Source: Thermodesulfovibrionales bacterium
GTDB taxonomy: Bacteria > Nitrospirota > Thermodesulfovibrionia > Thermodesulfovibrionales > SM23-35
NCBI GenBank assembly: GCA_031082155.1
Contig: JAVHLL010000012.1
Location: 18,041 to 82,040 of the forward strand
Reading direction: 5' to 3'
DNA length: 64,000 bases
In this document: one piece after another, positions 33,573-42,537 of the stretch
Position numbering within the stretch: the stretch's first letter is position 1
Layout of the letters: each line of letters opens with the position of its first letter
Program-made: the position numbers and the translations under genes
The notes under the pieces: generated by a model
Seen by the model: only the letters and a program-made list of their open reading frames with translations
What the model was told of the DNA's origin: nothing
Databases searched by the model: none

Positions 33573-35102
33573 TCAATGCATTCCCGGGGATACATCCGAC
33601 TTTGCTTTCCTCATGAGCAGCACAAGCGGAAGCACACAAACCATCACGATGCTGATAATGCGAAAGGTATCGTTGAATGAGAGCATCGATGCCTGCCTGA
33701 GAAGTTCTCTGTATATCATTCCGAGTCCGCCCTGCTCTGAGAGAGTATTCTCGATTCCCCTGTACTGGAGAACCCGGGCAATCTGTTCGGAAGTCATCTG
33801 GTAGGCAGGATCGAATGGGGTAAGATGCTCCGCTAAATGGGCCTGATGAAATTGCGCACGCCGCGAGAGCATCGTGGTTACGAATGCAACACCAAAACTC
33901 CCCCCAAGATTCCTGAGGAGATTATAGATTGCAGATGCATTGCCCATATCTTCTTTCCTGATACCGGACATAGTCATAGTAGTGAGCGGGATAAAGAAAA
34001 AACCCATGCCAATCCCTAATACAATTCTTGGCCATATCACGGTATAAAAATCGGCGGAGAGACTGAAATTCGACATCAGATACGTAGCATACGCATTCAC
34101 TGCAATGCCAAAAGCCAGGAGGGCCTTCGGATTCACTTTATTTACCAGGCTTCCGGCTAAAGGAAGGGCTATTAATGTCGCCATCCCTCCCGGCCCCAAA
34201 ACAAATCCCGCGAGAAATGAGGTATATCCCATAAGTGTCTGCAGATAGATCGGCAGGAGCACGATGCTCGCAAAGAGATTGAAAAATCCCAGGAACATTA
34301 CTATGTTTCCGGTACTGAAAGAAATATTTTTGAATGCCCTGAGGTTTACTACAGGGTTTTTCGCAAACAGTTCGACCACCACAAAAGAGAGAAGGGAGAC
34401 CGCTGAAGTTACGCTCATCCAGAAAATAAAACCTGAAGAGAACCAGTTCTCCTGCTGACCCTTGTCGAGGACGATCTGGAGGCAACCGAGCCCAAGAGCA
34501 AGAAGCGCGAGACCCCAGTAATCGACCTTCATCTTCATCCGTTTCATATACGGCGGGTCTGCGATGAAAATCATGGTGAGGAGGATTGAAATGATACCGA
34601 TCGGCACATTAATGAAGAATATCCAATTCCATGACCAGTTGTCCGTGATCCAGCCGCCGAGGAGCGGGCCTACTATGGGACCGAACATAATGCCTACCCC
34701 GAACACCGCCATGGCTATACCGTGCTGACGCGGAGGGAATGTCTCAAGGAGGATGGATTGTGACAACGGCTGCAGCGCTCCTCCGCCTATTCCCTGTAAT
34801 ATCCTGAAGAAAACCAGGCTCTGGAGACTCCACGCTGCGCCGCAGAGAAAAGAACTTATGGTAAACGCGGTGATCGAAATAATCAGATACCTTTTCCTGC
34901 CGAAAAACCTGCTCAGCCATCCTGTCATGGGTATAATGATCGCATTCGAAACAAGATACGAGGTTATCGTCCATGTCGATTCATCAATCCCGGCGGAGAG
35001 ACTTCCCCGGATATGGTCGAGCGCGACATTGACCACAGAGGTATCTATTATCTCTATGAGTGTAGGAAGCATTACGGTGAGCGCGATAAGCCATTTATTC
35101 AT
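33573..35102 (-). CDS. DHA2-family multidrug MFS transporter (EmrB/QacA type)
   Basis: A 509-residue 14-helix drug:proton antiporter. Signatures: the N-terminal IEIIDTSVVNVALDHIRGSL, the motif-A-like WLSRFFGRKRY, the motif-C-like GVGIMFGPIVGPLLGGWI, and NWSWNWIFFINVPIGI. It lies 37 bp downstream of a HlyD/EmrA adaptor, giving an EmrAB-type pair. No TolC gene is in the window. Confidence 0.93.
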   Translation of the reverse strand: MNKWLIALTVMLPTLIEIIDTSVVNVALDHIRGSLSAGIDESTWTITSYLVSNAIIIPMTGWLSRFFGRKRYLIISITAFTISSFLCGAAWSLQSLVFFRILQGIGGGALQPLSQSILLETFPPRQHGIAMAVFGVGIMFGPIVGPLLGGWITDNWSWNWIFFINVPIGIISILLTMIFIADPPYMKRMKMKVDYWGLALLALGLGCLQIVLDKGQQENWFSSGFIFWMSVTSAVSLLSFVVVELFAKNPVVNLRAFKNISFSTGNIVMFLGFFNLFASIVLLPIYLQTLMGYTSFLAGFVLGPGGMATLIALPLAGSLVNKVNPKALLAFGIAVNAYATYLMSNFSLSADFYTVIWPRIVLGIGMGFFFIPLTTMTMSGIRKEDMGNASAIYNLLRNLGGSFGVAFVTTMLSRRAQFHQAHLAEHLTPFDPAYQMTSEQIARVLQYRGIENTLSEQGGLGMIYRELLRQASMLSFNDTFRIISIVMVCVLPLVLLMRKAKSDVSPGMH

Positions 35103-35139
35103 GAATCAATACGGTATGGGCGCTTGGAATAAACCAACC

Positions 35140-36237
35140 TCATTCAATCAAAATCGTCGGCACGACAGACATCCCGACGCGAAGGATATGGTCTTTGTCT
35201 GTTTCTTTGTCGAAAACAATCTTTATGGGTATCCTCTGGACGACTTTCACATAATTGCCGGTTGCATTTTCCGGTGGGAAAAGTGAGAAGACCGCTCCGG
35301 TACCAGACATGATGCTCTCGACCTTTCCATGGAATTCCTTGCCCGGATAGGTATCAACGCTGATTGCCACCTTCTGTCCGGGCCTCACCTTTTCGAGCTG
35401 GGTTTCCTTATAGTTGGCAGTAATCCAGATATCTTCCAGGGTCACAACAGCCATGAGCGGTCTCCCTGCTTCTACCTGGTTTCCGATCTCTACCGATTTC
35501 CTTGTAATATACCCATCAGATGGAGCATAAATTTTTGTATAACCAAAATTAAGCTGTGCTGCATTTAATTTCGCCTCATTTTCTTTGATCGCCGACATTT
35601 GTGCCCCCCTTAATGCTTCGACCTGCCTTACGACAGCCCCTTGCGTCCCCAGCGCTTTCTCTGCTTGTTTCAGTTGTTCCCTTGCCGCTTTGACCTGTGC
35701 TGATGCAATAGTGTGAGAGGTCATTGTCTTTTCATATCTCTCCCTTGAGATGGCTTCCGATTTATAGAGATTTTCTGCCCTTCTGCTGTCATTCACAGCC
35801 TGCTGAAAATTTGCCTCCTGCAGTTCCAGATTCGCCTTTGCTGCTTCCAATGCGGCATGAAGTTCCGCAATCTGTGTTTTTGACACACTGATCTGCGCAT
35901 CAACCTCTGTAAGTTTTGCCTTCTCAGCGCTGGTTCCTGACTCAGCTTCTTCAACCTTGACTGCGAAATCGGCAGGGTCGATCTCTATCAACAGGTCACC
36001 TTTTTTAACAAGCTGGTTGTCTGTGACATGAATGATGCTGACAGTCCCCCTGATCTTTGACGCTATAGTATGCATCCGTCCTTCAATGAATGCATCATCG
36101 GTAGTAATATGGGTAGCTTTATATCCGAGATAGAAGAAGAGGCTTACTGCCCCTACGAGCAGCACGAATGCAAGGACAATAAATCCGAATTTCTTTCGCT
36201 TGTTATTATTGTTACTATTCTTCTTTTCTTCATCCAT
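35140..36237 (-). CDS. HlyD/EmrA-family membrane fusion protein
   Basis: A 365-residue periplasmic adaptor. It has a short basic N-terminus, one membrane helix (about 16-37), a lipoyl half (IASKIRGTVSIIHVTDNQLVKKGDLLIEIDP), a long alpha-hairpin coiled coil (about 85-205), the second lipoyl half (YAPSDGYITRKSVEIGNQV) and a beta barrel. It bridges the inner-membrane exporter encoded downstream to an outer-membrane channel. A MITE-like repeat and a palindromic operator region lie just upstream. Confidence 0.92.
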   Translation of the reverse strand: MDEEKKNSNNNNKRKKFGFIVLAFVLLVGAVSLFFYLGYKATHITTDDAFIEGRMHTIASKIRGTVSIIHVTDNQLVKKGDLLIEIDPADFAVKVEEAESGTSAEKAKLTEVDAQISVSKTQIAELHAALEAAKANLELQEANFQQAVNDSRRAENLYKSEAISRERYEKTMTSHTIASAQVKAAREQLKQAEKALGTQGAVVRQVEALRGAQMSAIKENEAKLNAAQLNFGYTKIYAPSDGYITRKSVEIGNQVEAGRPLMAVVTLEDIWITANYKETQLEKVRPGQKVAISVDTYPGKEFHGKVESIMSGTGAVFSLFPPENATGNYVKVVQRIPIKIVFDKETDKDHILRVGMSVVPTILIE

Positions 36238-36291
36238 CAGAGTTGATCCCCTTGTTTCTTCGATTTTCTCTCTCCCTCTTCAGATTATTGA

Positions 36292-36398
36292 GTAGTCTGT
36301 CCATAAATTCAGGATTTGTCATCCCGGCCTGACCGGCCTACGACTCGTAGAGCGAGAATGACAATTTTTCTTAGAATCGTACTTTATGGACAGACACT
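36292..36398. mobile_element. MITE-like element, second full copy
   Basis: GTCTGTCCATAAA at 36295-36307 is mirrored by TTTATGGACAGACACT at 36383-36398. The core (36317-36363) is a diverged REP pair, TGTCATCCCGGCC...GAGAATGACA. It lies inside the 321-bp leader between the emrA-like start and its putative operator/promoter region, so it would be transcribed as 5' UTR. Confidence 0.72.
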
Positions 36399-36480
36399 CT
36401 GTATAAACTGCCGGAACAATACGAGTAAAAAAAGCAACGTAATAGTATATTCTATCTGATATTTTTCGTGATTCTCCAAG

Positions 36481-36510
36481 TGAACAATTGTTCATGTGAA
36501 CTTACGTTCA
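36481..36510. promoter_or_regulatory. Twin palindromic operator, TGAAC-N4-GTTCA
   Basis: TGAACAATTGTTCA (36481-36494) is a perfect 14-bp palindrome. TGAACTTACGTTCA (36497-36510) repeats the same half-sites after 2 bp. Short-spaced TGAAC/GTTCA pairs are typical of TetR-family operators in front of efflux operons. On the minus strand a possible TTGTTC -35 lies within the first site, so binding would block transcription of the EmrAB-like genes. No TetR gene is in the window. Confidence 0.65.
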
Positions 36511-36558
36511 GTTTATAGGCAAGCGACGGGGTGTGTCAAGAAAATTTTGGGGAGAAAA

Positions 36559-36912
36559 TTACTTTTTTGTGGTAAGAATCCGGTTCCTGTCGTCGAGGAA
36601 AACGATGTCCGGTTCGAAATTCTTTATCGTATTGTCCTGGAAATAACTGTAACAGAAGATAATAATCTTGTCCCCGACCACCCCTTTCCGTGCTGTCGGG
36701 CCGTTCAGGCATATTTCACCGCGTTTTCCGGGGATGACATATGTTTCAAACCGTTCTCCGTTGTTCAGGTTGCTGATCATCACCTGCTCATAGGAAAGTA
36801 TGCCTGCCTTCTTAAGGACTGTTTTATCAATAGTAATACTCCCCTCGTACGAAAGGTTAGACTCTGTAACCGTTGCGCCATGTATCTTTGCTCTCAGAAT
36901 GCACCGTAACAT
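36559..36912 (-). CDS. panD: Aspartate 1-decarboxylase
   Basis: A 117-residue pyruvoyl enzyme making beta-alanine for pantothenate. The N-terminus MLRCILRAKIHGATVTESNL and the self-cleavage site Gly24-Ser25 in YEGSITID are intact; Ser25 becomes the pyruvoyl group. PGKRGEICLNGPTARKG is also conserved. Length is normal. It lies downstream of the MFS gene on the same strand. Confidence 0.96.
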   Translation of the reverse strand: MLRCILRAKIHGATVTESNLSYEGSITIDKTVLKKAGILSYEQVMISNLNNGERFETYVIPGKRGEICLNGPTARKGVVGDKIIIFCYSYFQDNTIKNFEPDIVFLDDRNRILTTKK

Positions 36913-36981
36913 AAAATCCTTCCCTGTAAAACACTTTCTTTTTTAAAGTATGCATGTTTTCCGGATACAAAAGCAACTTTG

Positions 36982-38214
36982 CTAAGTGCGTGTGTCGATA
37001 TTCGGTCCTCCTGCCCGGACGCAAGCCAGTATAATCATCCCGGCAAGAAAAAAAACGGCAATTGACAGGATTGCAGGCCTTTGGCTTCCGAACGCTGTTG
37101 ATATCTGTCCGAATGCGAGCGGGCCGAGTATTGCTGAAGATTTGCCCACCAGAGAGTACACGCCGAAATATTCAGCCTCCTTCCCCCGGGGAATAAATTG
37201 TGTATAAAGAGCACGCGAGGCTGCCTGGACAGTCCCGAGGCCAAGGCCTGCACATAACGCTATGCCCCAAAACTGACTTTTTGTGTATACGAAAAAGGCG
37301 ACCGTGGCAACAAGCGTCCACAGAAAAAGCGAGGCGTAGACAACTTTTTTTGGCCCCCAAAGGTCGATGGGTTTTGCCATGATCAGGGAACCCAGTAACG
37401 CAGTCAGTTGTACAAGAAGATAAAGGACGATCAGTTCCTGGGCCTGAAACCCGAGGGTTGTTGCGGCAAAAATGCTCGAAAAAACAATAACGGTATTTAC
37501 CCCGTCCTCATAGAGAAGAAACGATATCAGGAATTTTCTCGCCTCTTTCTCCCGCCAAATCTCTCTCAGGGTTTTCATTGTATAGCGGACCCCTTTCGCA
37601 CCGGCACGGGTCCAGGCACCGTCTGCTCTTCTGTCGCCGGGGAGAAACAAAAATGCAGGCAGGGAAAACAGTGCAAAGAACAGGGCCACCATCACCCATA
37701 CAATTTTGAAATCTCCTGCTTTAACCAGGGGGAGCGCGATCAGGAGAGCAGCGATAGAACCGGCATACCCGACCATGTAACCCCATGCAGACACCCTGCC
37801 GGTATATTCCGAAGGGACTATTCTCGGGAGAAAAGAATTGTAGAAAACCAGTCCGCCCTCCATGCCGAGATTGGCAATGACAATGAGAAAGAATCCTTCG
37901 ATAACCATTCCCTCGTTCAGGCAGGACAGGCCTGCGATTGCTGCCACACTGATTGCGGTATAGAGAAAGAGAAAATTTTTTCTCAGTCCCCCGAAATCTG
38001 CGATTCCTCCGAGAAAAGGCGATGTAAGGGCGACAATCGCCATGCTTATTGAAATTGCCCTTCCCCACCACAGGTCGCCGAGCCCGGCATCGTTCCCCAC
38101 AATCACACTGGTATAATATACAGGGAAAACAACTGCCACGATCACTGCTGAATAGCTTGAGTTTGCAAAGTCGAACAGCGTCCAGCTGATGAGGTGTTTC
38201 TTGTTGAGATTCAT
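36982..38214 (-). CDS. UMF1-type MFS transporter (Atg22-like)
   Basis: About 410 residues with 11-12 membrane segments. The ATG at 38214 (MNLNKKHLISWTLFDFANSSYSAVI) is preferred because LFDFANSSY is the family N-terminal hallmark. The frame is open further upstream but overlaps pdxA. RIVPSEYTGRVSAWGYMVGYAGS and SRALYTQFIPRGKEAEYFGVYSLVGKSSAILGP are shared with bacterial Atg22-like permeases, shown here in outline. The substrate is unknown; amino-acid efflux is known only for the yeast relative. It begins 8 bp after pdxA. Confidence 0.85.
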   Translation of the reverse strand: MNLNKKHLISWTLFDFANSSYSAVIVAVVFPVYYTSVIVGNDAGLGDLWWGRAISISMAIVALTSPFLGGIADFGGLRKNFLFLYTAISVAAIAGLSCLNEGMVIEGFFLIVIANLGMEGGLVFYNSFLPRIVPSEYTGRVSAWGYMVGYAGSIAALLIALPLVKAGDFKIVWVMVALFFALFSLPAFLFLPGDRRADGAWTRAGAKGVRYTMKTLREIWREKEARKFLISFLLYEDGVNTVIVFSSIFAATTLGFQAQELIVLYLLVQLTALLGSLIMAKPIDLWGPKKVVYASLFLWTLVATVAFFVYTKSQFWGIALCAGLGLGTVQAASRALYTQFIPRGKEAEYFGVYSLVGKSSAILGPLAFGQISTAFGSQRPAILSIAVFFLAGMIILACVRAGGPNIDTRT

Positions 38215-38222
38215 GACAGGCT

Positions 38223-39227
38223 CTATAGGTGCAATTGTGAAGCGACTTTTATCGCCTCGATCATACTTGAAGGGTTCGCAATCCCTTTCCATGCGATGTC
38301 ATATGCTGTCCCGTGGTCAGGAGAAGTGCGGACAAAAGGTAATCCAACCGTAACATTCACCCCGGTGTCGAAAGCAATCATCTTCAGGGGAATCAATCCC
38401 TGGTCGTGATACATGCAGACGACCATGTCGATATCGCCTGCATATGCTTTACGGAAAACTGTATCAGGGGGCCAGGGGCCTGAGACAGGGATGCCCTCTT
38501 TTACCGCAGCCCGTATCGCAGGAATGATTGCGTTACTCTCTTCATCTCCGAACATCCCCGCCTCTCCGGCATGCGGATTGAGCCCTGCAACTGCAATTGT
38601 TGGTCTTTTGATCTTCAGCATTCTGCATGCCTTCACTGCAAGCCTGATCGTTTTCAGGACCCTCTGTTTCGTGATTAACTCCGGCACCTGACTGATCGCC
38701 GTGTGTATGGTAACAAGTATGACACGGAGGGGACCTCCCGCGAGCATCATGGCGTAGTCTTTTGTCCCTGACAATTCTGCAAGCATTTCCGTATGGCCCG
38801 GCCATGGCAACTCTGCCATCTTCATGGCTTCCTTTGATATCGGCGCCGTAACAACCCCGTCAACCTTTTTCTCCAAAGCAAGCTCGACCGCCTTTCTGAT
38901 AAAGCGTGCGCATGCAGCCCCTCCTTCCGGCGTCGGCATACGTTTTTTTATCCCGGGAATGCTTTGCAAATCAATTAGATGGATTGTGTTCGGTATCAAC
39001 TTTATTTCTTCAGGGGAACTCACGGTTTTGATTTTGGTGGGCAATCTGAGAAGTGCAGCTGCCTCCTGCATCACGCCCGCATCTCCGATAATTACTGGGA
39101 TACAGCATTTCCTGACCGCAGGAGATGCAACAGCCCGGATAATGATTTCTGCCCCGATGCCTCCCGGATCGCCCATGGTAATCGCAAGAATTTTCTTGAC
39201 CGGTTCATACTGTTTGGTCCCGCTCAC
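38223..39227 (-). CDS. pdxA: 4-hydroxythreonine-4-phosphate dehydrogenase
   Basis: A 334-residue enzyme of the DXP-dependent pyridoxal phosphate pathway. Motifs: MGDPGGIGAEI at the N-terminus, APISKEA, the metal-binding GHTEMLAEL, AGLNPHAGE, GPWPPDTVF, MYHDQGLIPLK and the C-terminal TSPDHGTAYDIA. Metal-ligand His residues are visible in GHTE, NPHAGE and YHDQG. It lies 21 bp downstream of a SurA-like gene, echoing the surA-pdxA order of enterobacteria. Confidence 0.96.
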   Translation of the reverse strand: MSGTKQYEPVKKILAITMGDPGGIGAEIIIRAVASPAVRKCCIPVIIGDAGVMQEAAALLRLPTKIKTVSSPEEIKLIPNTIHLIDLQSIPGIKKRMPTPEGGAACARFIRKAVELALEKKVDGVVTAPISKEAMKMAELPWPGHTEMLAELSGTKDYAMMLAGGPLRVILVTIHTAISQVPELITKQRVLKTIRLAVKACRMLKIKRPTIAVAGLNPHAGEAGMFGDEESNAIIPAIRAAVKEGIPVSGPWPPDTVFRKAYAGDIDMVVCMYHDQGLIPLKMIAFDTGVNVTVGLPFVRTSPDHGTAYDIAWKGIANPSSMIEAIKVASQLHL

Positions 39228-39248
39228 ACGCTCCCCCCTTTGGGAAAA

Positions 39249-39815
39249 TCATTGCTTTTCATGAAGCCTTATGTTGATGCAGGCCTTCTTTTTGAGTTCG
39301 GCGAGATGGAATTTAAGGCGGTCGTTCAGTTCGCGTTCAGTAAGATAATTCTCGATCTCTTCCCTTACGTCATCGAGTTCCTTCTCTCCAAATGCCTCGC
39401 GGTGCGAGTTGTAATACTCTGAAGCCTCTTCATCTTTGATTCTGATGAATGCACGGATTTTCAGGTCAATATACTCATTCATGAGTTCATCTTCAGAAGG
39501 CGCTTCAATCCTTATCTTTTGCCCCTCTCTGACGAGGAGCATCCTATTGACCATACTATTGAGCACCTCTTCTCTCGTAATGTCCGGCAGAACCTTGACC
39601 GTTGCCGCATACTTCTCCTCGAGGTCGCTAAGAGTGATCGCAGTGTTGTCGATAGATGCAACCAGCCGGTCCCGGATGGTTTCTGCCAAGAGCGATGAGC
39701 AGAGAGCAAAGAGCAGAAAACACAGAGTAGAGAACCAAACACCGGGATTAAAGCGCCGGGAAAAGACTTCGGACGTCTTTTTCGGTATAACACGCTTCTC
39801 AGGTATCGTTTTCAT
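39249..39815 (-). CDS. SurA N-domain-like periplasmic chaperone without PPIase domain
   Basis: A 188-residue secreted protein. Its export signal (WFSTLCFLLFALCSSLLAE) ends near residue 45. The rest matches the SurA/PrsA N-terminal helical domain (LVASIDNTAITLSDLEEKY, EEVLNSMVNRMLLVREGQ) and ends in a C-terminal helix. No parvulin domain is present. It lies between the outer-membrane assembly gene and pdxA, consistent with chaperoning outer-membrane proteins. The signal-peptide DNA is a run of CTCTGTG/CTCTTTG-type units, possibly recruited from a dispersed repeat. Confidence 0.75.
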   Translation of the reverse strand: MKTIPEKRVIPKKTSEVFSRRFNPGVWFSTLCFLLFALCSSLLAETIRDRLVASIDNTAITLSDLEEKYAATVKVLPDITREEVLNSMVNRMLLVREGQKIRIEAPSEDELMNEYIDLKIRAFIRIKDEEASEYYNSHREAFGEKELDDVREEIENYLTERELNDRLKFHLAELKKKACINIRLHEKQ

Positions 39816-39849
39816 CTCTTCGCCCTATGCACCTCGCTCTCTTCTTTTT

Positions 39850-42537
39850 TTAAAAAGCATGGCCTATGCTGAAATGAATCTCTCCGCTGCTTTCGCCTTT
39901 TCCTCTCTGAAGCTTGTATCCGTAATCAACCCTCAGGGGACCAACCGGTGTATTGTATCTCAGACCAAGTCCTGCGGTAAATTTAATGTCAGCCAGGTCC
40001 ACATCAGTGATGTCAACCCATACATTGCCTCCGTCAAGAAATGCTACCACCCCTATGCCCTTTCCTAATAACGTCCTCAACTCCAGATTCTCCATAAGGA
40101 AGACATTTCCTCCAGTCGGATTCCCGTCTTTTCCTTTCGGCCCGAGGGTATCCTGTTCATATCCTCTCACAGTGCTTCTGCCTCCAAGAAAGAACCGTTC
40201 GACAATGGGCAGTTCCTGTGTAGCCCCGTAACCCTGGGCCATACCTCCCCGCAACGAGGCAGCAAGAACAAGCCATTTTCTCAGCGCATGGTAGCTGTTT
40301 CCGTAAAACGATATTTTTATAAAATCAGTTTCCGAAAGAAAAAGAGGAGAGGTAAGCTTTACGGAAAGGCCGGAAAGGATTCCCTTTGAGGGATAAAAGG
40401 GGTCGTTGCGGGTATCATAGATGAGACCAAGCCGCATACCGCTAATAAGGAGTGTCCCCGTATCCTCCTTGCTGAGCACAACATCAGGCTGCACATCATA
40501 AGTATTGACTACGGAAAATTCATAGTAGAGTTCAGATTTCAGCATTTCACTTATCTTTTTTTCGACTCCGGCCGTTACCGTATGCCTTGAGAGCTTGTAC
40601 CTCGTCTCCCGCGTATCGATATTCACTTCTTCCTTTTCTTCACCGAGGATAAAAGCCCTGAAAGGCAAAGGGGTACGCAGAAACAAAAACCAGGGTTCAA
40701 AATATTGAAGGATATAGCGCTTTTCGAGCGAACTCCCTTCAAGACGCAATGATACCTGTCTGTTCATACCCCAGAGATTCCGGTAACTCAGTTCCAGAAA
40801 CCCCCTGTACCGTTCATAGTCTCCGTAACCGATCCCGAATTCTACCGCACCTGCTTTGCCTTCCTGCACCTTAATGAGGGTGTCTTTCCTATTGCCATAG
40901 GTATCAATCAGTTCTGTGGTGATATCGGTAAACAACCCCAATTTATACAGTTTTTGTCTCTGTTGCGTAACTAGGCTGTAATTAAGGGGATCACCCTCCT
41001 TCTGCAATAATTCCCTGTCTATGATTTCGTACTGCGTTTTTTGATTCCCCTTTACGATAACTTTACTGAAAAATTGCTGTGAGCCCTCGGCAACAGCAAA
41101 AGTAACAAGGACTGTCTCTCCCTCGAACTGTCTGTCAATGGCTACCCGTGCGTTCAGGAAGCCTGCGTTGTTATACAACTCGAGAATGCGATAACGGGCA
41201 TCCGAAATATCGACTTCATTATACGCTGCACCCGGTTTGATATTGATTGCTTTTCTTACCGCAGGCTCGTCAACAGATTTTGTGCCTGAGATCTTCACTT
41301 CCTGTATTATCGTTTTATGCCCTTCATTGATTCCGACAGATATGTCCATTGTCCGGGTTTGTTCTTTATAGGTCGTCTCAAAATCCTTCACCTCAGCCGA
41401 CAGATAACCAAGAGAATCGTAGAGATATTGCAGTGTCTCCCTGTCAGTATCAACATAGTCCGGATTATATATTTTCCCTTCTTTCAGGAGCATGAAATCT
41501 TTCAGATTCTTTTCCTTCAGATGGATGCTTTTAAAGGCAATCTCGCCGACCTTGACTTGTGGACCTTCAGCAATAAGAAAGGTGGTTGTTATAAATCCGT
41601 CACTGGATGCCGAAGCCGGGGTTACCACAACAAAAGGATACCCTTTATTGTGGTAAAGTAATTTTATCCTGTGCGCAGCCTCTGCGACGATGTCTTCACT
41701 GAAGTCCTCAACTTCAAAAAAAGGCGTTTCTCTGATGAGATTTGTGCGGGAAATGGCGGAATTCCCTTCAAAGTTTATTGCAAGATGCTGTCCGGAATCA
41801 ACAGGGATATGAAGTTCACCGTCTTTAAAGCCATATGATCCGACAACGGGTCTGAAATATCCCCTCTTTTTGTAATATGCCCTGATCTTTTCGATGTCTT
41901 TCAGGAGAACGGACTGATCATAGATATCGCCTTCGGACAATTGCATAATCCAGAGGATTTCTTCGGTATCCCTGCCTGCCCCGTCAAGGATAATTTTTCT
42001 GACGATATCCGGCTCACCCGTATTCACTGTGAGCCTTATCACAAGACTGTTTTTTTCTTTTGACTGCCGGACCTCCGTACTGACAGCGGCCCGGGGGAAT
42101 CCGGAGACGGCAAGTTTTTCCTGCAGTTCAGCAGCAGCATGATCGAATGAATCACACATGAAAAGCTGCCCTTTCTTAAGAGGATACATCCTCTGTATCT
42201 TTCTTCCGGACAGTACGGAATCGCCCTCTACTGAGACAGTTTCGATCGTCTTTCTCTCCGCGACAGAAATAAACACCTCCGGGTTCTCGCCATCGGTGAC
42301 CGTTACGGAAATATCTTCAAATATCCCTTTGAGGAAAGCGCGTTTTATTCCTGCACGAATCTGCTCCCGATCGGGGAATTCCCCGGATTGTATCCCGAAA
42401 AGATACAACAACTCCTCCCGCTCTATTGTAGAAAGCCCGTCTATTCGGACCCCAGCAATACCTGCACCTTCTGCATAGGAGGAGAAAAAGAGTGTTATGC
42501 AGCAGAGGAGGACTCCCAGCAGACGTCCTGTATTTAT
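39850..42537 (-). CDS. BamA/TamA-family outer-membrane assembly protein
   Basis: About 895 residues: several POTRA domains (up to about 540; repeated GxxYN-type turns such as GKIYNPDYVD and GAAYNEVDIS) and a C-terminal Omp85 barrel (LGGRSTVRGYEQDTLGPKG with the conserved VRGY loop, ending in a terminal F). The frame stays open above the first standard codon (TTG 42411) and encodes a clear signal peptide (LLGVLLCCITLFFSSYAEG), so the true start lies near 42537. No ATG, GTG or TTG is available there; ATA at 42537, overlapping the tamB stop as ATAA, is the best candidate. Adjacency to TamB suggests a TamA role. Confidence 0.88.
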   Translation of the reverse strand: MNTGRLLGVLLCCITLFFSSYAEGAGIAGVRIDGLSTIEREELLYLFGIQSGEFPDREQIRAGIKRAFLKGIFEDISVTVTDGENPEVFISVAERKTIETVSVEGDSVLSGRKIQRMYPLKKGQLFMCDSFDHAAAELQEKLAVSGFPRAAVSTEVRQSKEKNSLVIRLTVNTGEPDIVRKIILDGAGRDTEEILWIMQLSEGDIYDQSVLLKDIEKIRAYYKKRGYFRPVVGSYGFKDGELHIPVDSGQHLAINFEGNSAISRTNLIRETPFFEVEDFSEDIVAEAAHRIKLLYHNKGYPFVVVTPASASSDGFITTTFLIAEGPQVKVGEIAFKSIHLKEKNLKDFMLLKEGKIYNPDYVDTDRETLQYLYDSLGYLSAEVKDFETTYKEQTRTMDISVGINEGHKTIIQEVKISGTKSVDEPAVRKAINIKPGAAYNEVDISDARYRILELYNNAGFLNARVAIDRQFEGETVLVTFAVAEGSQQFFSKVIVKGNQKTQYEIIDRELLQKEGDPLNYSLVTQQRQKLYKLGLFTDITTELIDTYGNRKDTLIKVQEGKAGAVEFGIGYGDYERYRGFLELSYRNLWGMNRQVSLRLEGSSLEKRYILQYFEPWFLFLRTPLPFRAFILGEEKEEVNIDTRETRYKLSRHTVTAGVEKKISEMLKSELYYEFSVVNTYDVQPDVVLSKEDTGTLLISGMRLGLIYDTRNDPFYPSKGILSGLSVKLTSPLFLSETDFIKISFYGNSYHALRKWLVLAASLRGGMAQGYGATQELPIVERFFLGGRSTVRGYEQDTLGPKGKDGNPTGGNVFLMENLELRTLLGKGIGVVAFLDGGNVWVDITDVDLADIKFTAGLGLRYNTPVGPLRVDYGYKLQRGKGESSGEIHFSIGHAF

